From contig NMRA01000090.1 in the NCBI GenBank assembly GCA_002633005.1, positions 693,715 through 757,714 of the forward strand: 64,000 nucleotides of DNA, in the 5' to 3' direction. Shown here piece after piece: positions 57,171-64,000 of this stretch (the stretch's first letter is position 1; each line of letters begins with the position of its first letter). The notes below the pieces were generated by a model that saw nothing but the letters and a program-made list of their open reading frames with translations, had not been told where the DNA came from and did no database searches. A program made the position numbers and the translations under genes. Source of the stretch: Phoronis australis. Lineage: Eukaryota; Phoronida; Phoronidae.

Positions 57171-59077
57171 GAAAGATGTGTCACCTCCCTCGAGAGGTGT
57201 GGTGAGATGTACGAATACAAGTGTGGAGAGTGTACTGACAACTATATCGGTGAGACGTCCAGGCTTAAAGGCGAATGCCACCCGATTTAATTAGTCTTTT
57301 TTGCCGTCTTAATCGGTCTATTTCCACATCGCCTAGCGTACGGTCGACCTTACCTTGCCAAGAGGTGTCGCGTTAACCTGTGAGGAAGGTGAGAAACGAC
57401 GCTAGCGACGTCAGTGGTTCAAATGCATAGTTAATGCCGCTATGTTGCGGTGTATCGTTCCCGCTTGTCCGTACTAAGCAGCTGCGAGGAAAGCGAGTAT
57501 ATCGGGGTTTTTTTTACTTCCTCGAGAGTCTGAAATGCTTAGGAAGTGGCTCATGGTAGTGAAGAATGAAATGTATGCTGTAAATAGCAAGTATGAGGCC
57601 GTGAAACATCTCCGTGTCTGTGACCTGCAGACGTCGACAGTGCCTGACGAATGCCGGCTTACCAAATAACTCCATACGTTCCGTTGTTCGAATTGATAGC
57701 CTGTAAGACTTAACGATCCACCTGCGAAGTCGGGATTGATGAGCTGCTCTAGCTCGTCCTAAGTCGGGATTGCGAGTTGCCATGTTGACGTTTATTACTG
57801 ACCGTTCTGTTTCAAAATGAATTATTCTCACTCTAACCAATATATAAAAGTGAAACAAAGTCTGTCTCATTAGATGTAATTTGAAATGCTTTTGGAGTGT
57901 TCGTGAGTGCACGAAATGATTTGAGAAGCCAGCAATGAATAGTCACTGCGTTACTGGCTTTAGGTGCAATAAAACTAATTGACGGGACACTGAGACCGTG
58001 TGAGCTCTAATTTAGTGTTTGCTGGCAGAAACTGTTGTGAAACAACTCGATTTCCACCCCACGACCAGGTGTTAGGGGAATCTTCATTTACATTTACATT
58101 ACTCAAATAATGATTGTCAATGTACAACTTCTGCCCTGACGGTGCTGTGGCCAAAGCGGAACTGAATTCGCGGCCCCCGACGAGTATGTAGATTTGCAGT
58201 TTCGTGGCTAATTCACCAACATAATCACGTGCACATTACTTTGGCTCACTAGTATAGTTTTTTCTTGACTGGAAGTTTAGTTTCCACTGAACTTTGGCTG
58301 GTTTGTTCGTGTTTCTGATCAGTTTCCGAGCCACTGGCAGGGATAACGAGTCAATCCGGCCGGCCGCCGACGGGCCTGATCGGGCTCCGAGCCACTGGCC
58401 AGGATAACGAGCGTTTTGTGTTTAGAACTCAGAAAATCACAAGTCTAAACAACACAGATCTAGGTTCTCCTGTCTGTATCTCACAGAAAATACTTCGAAA
58501 TTATCGCCAAACACACCCCAAACTCCTGCTATGGACCTCATTGGCCTGCCGAACTTTGTAGGCTACGGTGTGTCCAACTACCAATAAATCCGTAAGAGCG
58601 AAATAAAACAACACGTTTTTGTAAGAACTCGGTGTATTTTAAGGGTTTTACATCGAAGTTTGATGATTTATTGGTGCTAAACGATGACTCCAAGCTATAA
58701 GCTGACACCAGTAACCCGTGTTGTGAACTGCTGAACAGAACGCGTGTGAAACCGATGACGTAATTGGATAATTTCAACACCTCCGTCTGCCGTCAGGTGT
58801 CAGGTAACGCAACCGCACGTGTCGTTATGGAGTAGAACTACTCGATCTAAATTGATACAAATTAGGTTGTTTTTTGGGTGGCATGCTCCTTTAAGAACCC
58901 CAACCTTAGACCTACGTGTATTACTGCTGTTCAAAAACATGCCACAGATCTACGTCACTAGATCTCTGACTAGAACTTAGTATATTAAGCACAGGGTGCG
59001 AGAAGCTATTGACATCCAAATCCACGGACCAATTATGAAGAGAGATTCGGAACTTGGAGTGTATTCATATCTGTTGG
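57171..59077 (+). pseudogene. GIY-YIG endonuclease of the Penelope-like element, split by an insertion
   Basis: The first part (57171-57264) yields YEYKCGECTDNYIGETSRLK, with the GIY-YIG core degenerate but recognisable as NYIGET. The second part resumes after 58894 and ends RVREAIDIQIHGPIMKRDSE, then LGVYSYLLDI, matching the end of Penelope GIY-YIG domains. The intervening 1.6 kb is the TTAA element. Confidence 0.75.
57269..58890 (+). mobile_element. TTAA-flanked DNA transposon, copy 2 (nested)
   Basis: TTAA at 57265-57268 and 58891-58894 flank inverted termini AGGCGAATGCCACCC and (right end, reversed) AGGAGCATGCCACCC. The 1622-bp body is collinear with copy 1. The insertion splits the Penelope GIY-YIG sequence, so it is younger than that element. 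The minus-strand frame 57514-57912 partly aligns in translation with a minus-strand frame of copy 1 (PLPKHF against SLPKYF), but no transposase is recognised. Confidence 0.85.
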
Positions 59078-59208
59078 ACATTAGAGAACCCCCGGTAGTG
59101 TTTTTATTGTTTTATTCTCCAACGACAGAGGACGCACCCGGTGGTGAATCAAGTGTGTGAGATATGCACGAAACGGCTGTACACTTACCATATCAAGGTA
59201 CGATTCTT

Positions 59209-61624
59209 CACGTAATATTTTCGTCATCTAAATAAGGCCCAGTAATATACATAGTCTCATTTTATAGGTGTTGCGTAAGTGGAAGTAAATTCGCTAAATA
59301 TTATGACGTGCACAGTGCACAATAATCAATTTTACTTCCTTCGTAGCTCGTAACCAGGTCGGATGCTCATCATATCGAAGTACGAAATGTGGGGTTAACT
59401 TATGTCTTTGTAATTATCATACGTGATCCTCTCGTACACCATTCCCTACCCGCGATGAAACTTCCTCGCTTAAAGAAAACTTGCAAACCGAGCTGCTGGC
59501 CTATTATTGATGTTCTCGTCTCATTTTCTCAATGAATTATTTGAATACTGTGAAATCAAATAAAAATAATCGTATTCTCATTACATAGTTTGAATACCAT
59601 TCATCTGGTCGAGTTCATTTGCAAAAATTGTGGTTAGTCTACTAATACTCGTGTTCAGCAGGACTTCATGGTATACATGTACGTGTACGTTAACAACATG
59701 TAGGCCTATTGCTGAGTTGAGCGCCAAGTGAATTCAATAGTTGGACCCCTTAGCAAAAGCATGAACTCCACACCAACTCTTATTCAGGTTATGTGTATTA
59801 ATGACCGTAGATAAATGTCCAAATCTTGGTAGATTAGAAGCATCATATCCCAGGCTGATCAGATTCGTATGAATTTTTTGTTACTATGTTTCATACACTC
59901 ATGTTCTCAATAACACTGTCAGGAATTGTCGTAACAATGTTCCCTTATAATACACCAGGGTCTGTCAAAGAATAGGATTTTTATGATTTTAATGAAACAG
60001 TTGAAGTTCCATGGAAACAAAAACGAAATAACATTTTAGAAAACTGAAACAGCATTTTGAGATCTCACATTGAGCATTTATATTAAATAAAATTTAATCA
60101 TGTATGGTATGTTGCTGATTTGCAGTCAATGCACCTTCCGTTTTGTTAAATTTTACTACAAACACTGGATAAACAGGTGTCATTAGTTGTCCGTACTCCA
60201 CCAAGTTTAACTCAATTTTAGTTCCTCTTCAAAGCGTTAAAAGACTTCTTTACCGGCAGCCATTTTGACCAAAAAAAATTAAAAATGTAGAAAAACAGGA
60301 AACCTGTTTGTAGGTAGTTCCTTCGCGTGAATGGTTGAAAGGGCATATACTTGTACTTTGTATATTAGTTTCACTTCTGACGTGTGACTTCGATGGTTAC
60401 AATTTGAAATAACCATAGAATAATTATTATGTATTAATAGACCTTTCTTTAAAATCGGCATCTCTAATTTTAGTTGAGACCCTGTTTTGCCAAATTCAAA
60501 GGGGACATTTTTACTGTTATAATGTTGAAAAGTGCATTTTTCTTCCGAAATGTGATCACCACTTGTCGCATGAAAGATGGGTCCTCCTTAGTCTATTGTT
60601 TTCGTAGATTTTTATGCTATTGGTCCCTCAGCTGTGACTGTGTGGGTGCATGGGAGAGAGCAAGGTTGAGTGAGTGACATGGTTATTACCATTGTAACGT
60701 TTCCAATTGATGATTGATAAACTTCCTTAAATAAGAAATTCAAATTTTAAGTTTACTCGAAGCCTGCCATTGAAACTTAACCAACTGTCAAGATGAAACA
60801 GTTAATTAAATTTCGAGTAGGCCTACAGGGATTAAACGCAAGGTTTAACCTATAGTATAGTCCTGTCTAACGGAGATTAGACCCGCGGCTCTGTAACCAT
60901 TTGGAAAATAAATAAGTATTCACTTTACCTGTTAATCAAATGTATATGTGGTGCATATGGCCGCTAAACAAGAACGGGGACATGGTGCTGTCGTTCTTAA
61001 ATTCTGCTGTAACTAATACGTTGTTTTGTGTTAACATTTCAGGCACGTACGTCGGATAAAGTCAAGCATTGGAAATACATATTTCATGCTGACGTCGTCA
61101 CTGAAAGTGCTTTGACTTGGATTTTCTTTTCAATTTTACTTTGGCAATAGACAAGATCGTCAGTCGGCTACTTACTATGCAATGTACTATGAACGGAGAG
61201 GCACCTGTAGACGAACAGTTGCCTGTATCCAGTTTTAACATTTTATTTCGTTATGTATTTATCGCCTACATGAGAAACAATACTTTTTCAAACACGAACA
61301 CTCCCATGGATTAGCAACTGGCAGCTTGATTATTACGTTTTGCCTTCTTGAGAAATTCAGTGTCAAATTGACTGAGCTTCTGCAATGATGAACTCGACAA
61401 TAATCCACGTAATGCATCACCTGCTTGCCAGTGTTGGTGCTGTAATAAGCCACTGTTGTAGTCAATAACATGTATCTTACCTGAGCTTTGTGGTTAATTA
61501 CTACAGACAATTCCGAGGTGGATGGGATCTGTGGTCTGATGACCTTTGCTGGTTGCTTTGTTGGTAGCGTTGTGTCTTCAAGGGATCAGTTAAAGCTGAT
61601 TCGACTGTTAAGTACTGTAGGCTA
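59209..61624. other. Spacer without a recognised gene
   Basis: Contains the third diverged repeat copy at 59908-60170; otherwise no motif recognised. Confidence 0.45.
59908..60170 (+). repeat. Diverged dispersed repeat, copy 3 of 3
   Basis: Words caggaattgtcgtaacaatg, tgtcaaagaataggattttt and ggaaacaaaaacgaaataac align in order with 18636-18900. Confidence 0.4.
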
Positions 61625-61795
61625 AGAACGAAAATTAAATTAGGCCTTTTACTTGTTCATAAAATCTGTCTTACAATAGTCATTGTGCTAGGATCTTATC
61701 GGCTTCCGTTTCCAACAAGAACATTAGAATTATCCGCGACACAAGAAAACACTTCAGAGTTTATTGGCCAACCCTAAAATTGCGAATTCGAAAAT
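61625..61795 (+). repeat. Dispersed repeat shared with 49590-49760
   Basis: Collinear with the 49.6-kb copy, including aaattaggccttttac, cataaaatctgtct and ttccaacaagaacatta. Confidence 0.55.
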
Positions 61796-62203
61796 GGCGC
61801 ACGTACGTCTACGATTTGGCTATAGATCGAGTCGTAACGGAAATGGAATACTATCGATGTAAGGAGCATTTTGTGACAGGGCAAAATGCGATTTTAAGTA
61901 ATGACATGTAGTTCAAATCCACTTCAACACAAACGCCATCATGGGTAGTCATCCATGCATGTAACATGACGGTGGCGTCTTTGTGTCATTTCAGTCTTTA
62001 GAAATTCCACGAACATGTTATCACACAAGCAAATAGCAATCTCTACATCAGCAATGATTGCACTGCAGGCCTTCACGGAACTTCTGTTCGACGCATACGG
62101 AGAGCTATACAGACGTGCTCAGCAAACTGTCTCTGTCAGCTAAGAGCTTAGCTCCCGTCAAAGCACTAACAATTGAATGAAGTAGACTCTAGTTAAACCA
62201 ATT
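61796..62203. other. Spacer before the LINE insertion
   Basis: No gene recognised. Confidence 0.45.
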
Positions 62204-62213
62204 GTTGTGCTAG

Positions 62214-63832
62214 GCTTTGCTGTGAAAAAGATTTAAAATGGGAAAGTTCCCAGTTCACATCTCTTGGAATTACCTTCTCTGTCAACTTACAGGACATGAT
62301 TCACTTAAACTATGATGTAAAATTAAATGGGGTTAGAAAAGGCATTGGAAATTGGTCAAAAAGAAATTTGTCTACCTTTGGTAAGATAACGGTTGTCAAA
62401 TCTTTCTTATTACCAAAACTGATTCACCTCTTTTACACACTTCCTCTTCTAAGTGCTACTTTTTTAAGGACATTGAAAAAATATTCTTTAATTTTATATG
62501 GGCTACCTCTTCTGATAGAGTCTCTAGAAAAACCATGGTGCAGAAATCTGGAAGTTGGAGGTGGGAATAGGGTTCATATTCATATTGCGTCATTGTCAAA
62601 GCTATTAAACTGGCTTGGATTCGAATATTCTTCAAAAATTATTATAACAATACTTCTCTTTGGCTAAATATTTTATGTGAAATTATTCCTAATATAAAAA
62701 CTGACTCTTTTCAGTTAGGTTCTTGTTTTTCCTTGAAGTATCTAACCGTACTAAGAATATTTTTGGAAGGATAATTTTATATATTATACGAATGTATCAA
62801 TCTTTGTGAGATAGATGATCCTTTGTACGAACCTTTGTGGTATAACCCCAAAATTTGTATAGACAGTAATCCATTTTTGGAACGAGTGGTTTCAAAGGGG
62901 TATACGGTACGTATACGATTTAATTGACCCTGATAAGGGATATATTTTTGATTATCATACCTTTTGCACACGTTTTCAATTTTGCCCTTGTATTACTCAT
63001 TTTATGGAATTCGAAGTTCAATACTTCGTTCTTGGAATCATCTAAGAGACAAGAGTACTATAGTCACTCCACTTTTTCCAGAACATATTTTTCGAATCTC
63101 CTCGGAAAATAAAGGGACTGGGAAAATCTATGAATTATTCATTTCTAAATTATATGTAAAACCTGTCGCAGAATTGAAGTGGGAGAGAGAAATTAACTTA
63201 TGCGATGATACTCAGTCTTGGAAAAAAATTCATTCAGTAATTTATCATTGTACTTCTGATGTCAGACTCAGATGGTTTCAATTCCGTATCAACCACAGAA
63301 TTATTGGTACAAACTCTTATTTAAAGAAAATAGGTGTTAGTGAATCGTCTTTATGTTCTTTCTGTGAGCAACATGAAGAAACAATTCTACATTTGTATTC
63401 GGAATGTTCACTTGTTCAGAAGTTTTGGAGATGTTTAAGAACATGGATGTTAAATCAGTGCAGTTTCCCTCTGCAGTTAAATATGTCTTCCGCCTTGTTT
63501 GGAGACCCAGCCTGTAGATCCAAAGTTGTAAATTTAATCCTTTGCTTAGCGAAATTTCATTTATATAGACAAAGACTACAAAAGAGTAAGCCCAATTTTC
63601 AGTCATTTTTACGTGAGGTATGTGATTACTACAACCTGGAAAAAAATATTTACAATGATAAATTGGATCTTGAGAGATTCCACGCAAGGTGGTCTTTTTT
63701 GCTAGCTTTTATAGGGTCCGATAATGTTCGTAATTTGTTTAATGTGCACTAAACTAGGTGTCATATTGTCACACAACTATGTACCGGTTGGTTGAGTTAA
63801 TAAATGTCTCTACCAAAAAAAGAAAAAAAAAA
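62214..63832 (+). mobile_element. Tx1-like LINE, 5'-truncated copy with poly(A)
   Basis: It starts inside the RT thumb (WESSQFTSLGITFSVNLQDM) and continues through NWSKRNLSTFGKITVVKSFL. A long open frame at 62964-63752 carries the C-terminal domain, including SDVRLRWFQFRINHRIIGTN and a zinc knuckle CSFCEQ...H-x5-C (63349-63410), ending DNVRNLFNVH. The tail is AAAAAAAGAAAAAAAAAA at 63815-63832. Imperfect 10-bp flanks (TGTTGTGCTA at 62204, TGTTGTACTA at 63833) may be its target-site duplication. Only a few stops interrupt it, so it is younger than the 51-kb copy. Confidence 0.85.
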
Positions 63833-64000
63833 TGTTGTACTACTTTCTTACTCCAACGTGAGCTACCTACTTAACAAACGCACAGTACTCTTGAGGCAGC
63901 AGGGTGAGCGCGCAGCTTTTCGACGGCGTTGTATTCACGCACGTTCCTTTATCTTGTCGAGTGAAGATCTAGCAAGAGAGAGAGCGATGGAAGAACACCG

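Larger units (their letters stand above)
55736..59208 (+). mobile_element. Penelope-like element with inverted terminal repeats
   Basis: It contains a Penelope-type reverse transcriptase and a C-terminal GIY-YIG endonuclease. About 130 bp at 55736-55866 recur as a reverse complement at 59078-59208, sharing gtacagccgtttcgt and gaataaaacaataaaaacac. Penelope elements are known for terminal repeats that may be direct or inverted. The coding region has frameshifts and stops. A 1.6-kb TTAA element (57269-58890) interrupts the GIY-YIG domain. Confidence 0.85.

Noticed and set aside
1-64000. CRISPR arrays, bacterial operons, phage or plasmid features
   Set aside because: The sequence has eukaryotic splice sites and retrotransposons. 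No regularly spaced identical repeats with unique spacers were seen.

Overview
This is a window of animal nuclear DNA, AT-rich, with no bacterial-style gene packing. The coding signals are isolated exons with splice sites, set in introns or intergenic DNA crowded with decayed transposons. The transposon mix is LINEs of the I, CR1/Jockey and Tx1 types, a Penelope-like element, tRNA-derived SINEs, THAP-domain fragments and many short inverted-repeat elements. The palindrome TACATGTA is strongly over-represented. Together these suggest a marine invertebrate, most likely a lophotrochozoan (mollusc, annelid or brachiopod); a deuterostome invertebrate or cnidarian is not excluded. The species cannot be named from the sequence.

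Layout. 0-1.7 kb: the 3' coding exon of a lysine-rich protein. 2.9-13.5 kb: a SINE with a perfect target-site duplication, an I-like LINE ending in (GAA)n, a MITE, a THAP fragment, and a 1-kb foldback element carrying a second SINE. 14.1-20.4 kb: a TATA promoter with a small non-coding first exon, then an exon encoding a signal peptide followed directly by a short peptide ending in Arg-Tyr-Gly-Lys-Arg. This is a candidate amidated neuropeptide of luqin/RYamide type. 22-30 kb: an inverted-repeat pair, a TTAA-flanked element, a 2.3-kb element built of CTTAAG palindromes, and a seven-unit degenerate tandem array that keeps one reading frame. 32-49 kb: one candidate exon, an 18-bp minisatellite, a third SINE, a Tigger-like fragment, a CR1-like LINE 3' end with a stem-loop, two THAP fragments, and a CT microsatellite containing an assembly gap. 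51-54 kb: a Tx1-like LINE with an in-frame 19-bp perfect palindrome. 55.4-59.2 kb: a second signal-peptide exon (candidate cysteine-paired secreted peptide) abutting a Penelope-like element with inverted terminal repeats; its GIY-YIG domain is split by a second copy of the TTAA element. 62.2-63.8 kb: a 5'-truncated Tx1-like LINE.

How it fits together. No multi-gene pathway is visible. The two secreted-peptide exons are the most interesting host signals. Several nested insertions give relative ages: Penelope element, then TTAA element; old repeat, then foldback element, then possibly SINE. Perfect or near-perfect hairpins inside repeat copies recur and look like snap-back (templated inverted) insertions. 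All family assignments come from motif reading by eye, with no database search.
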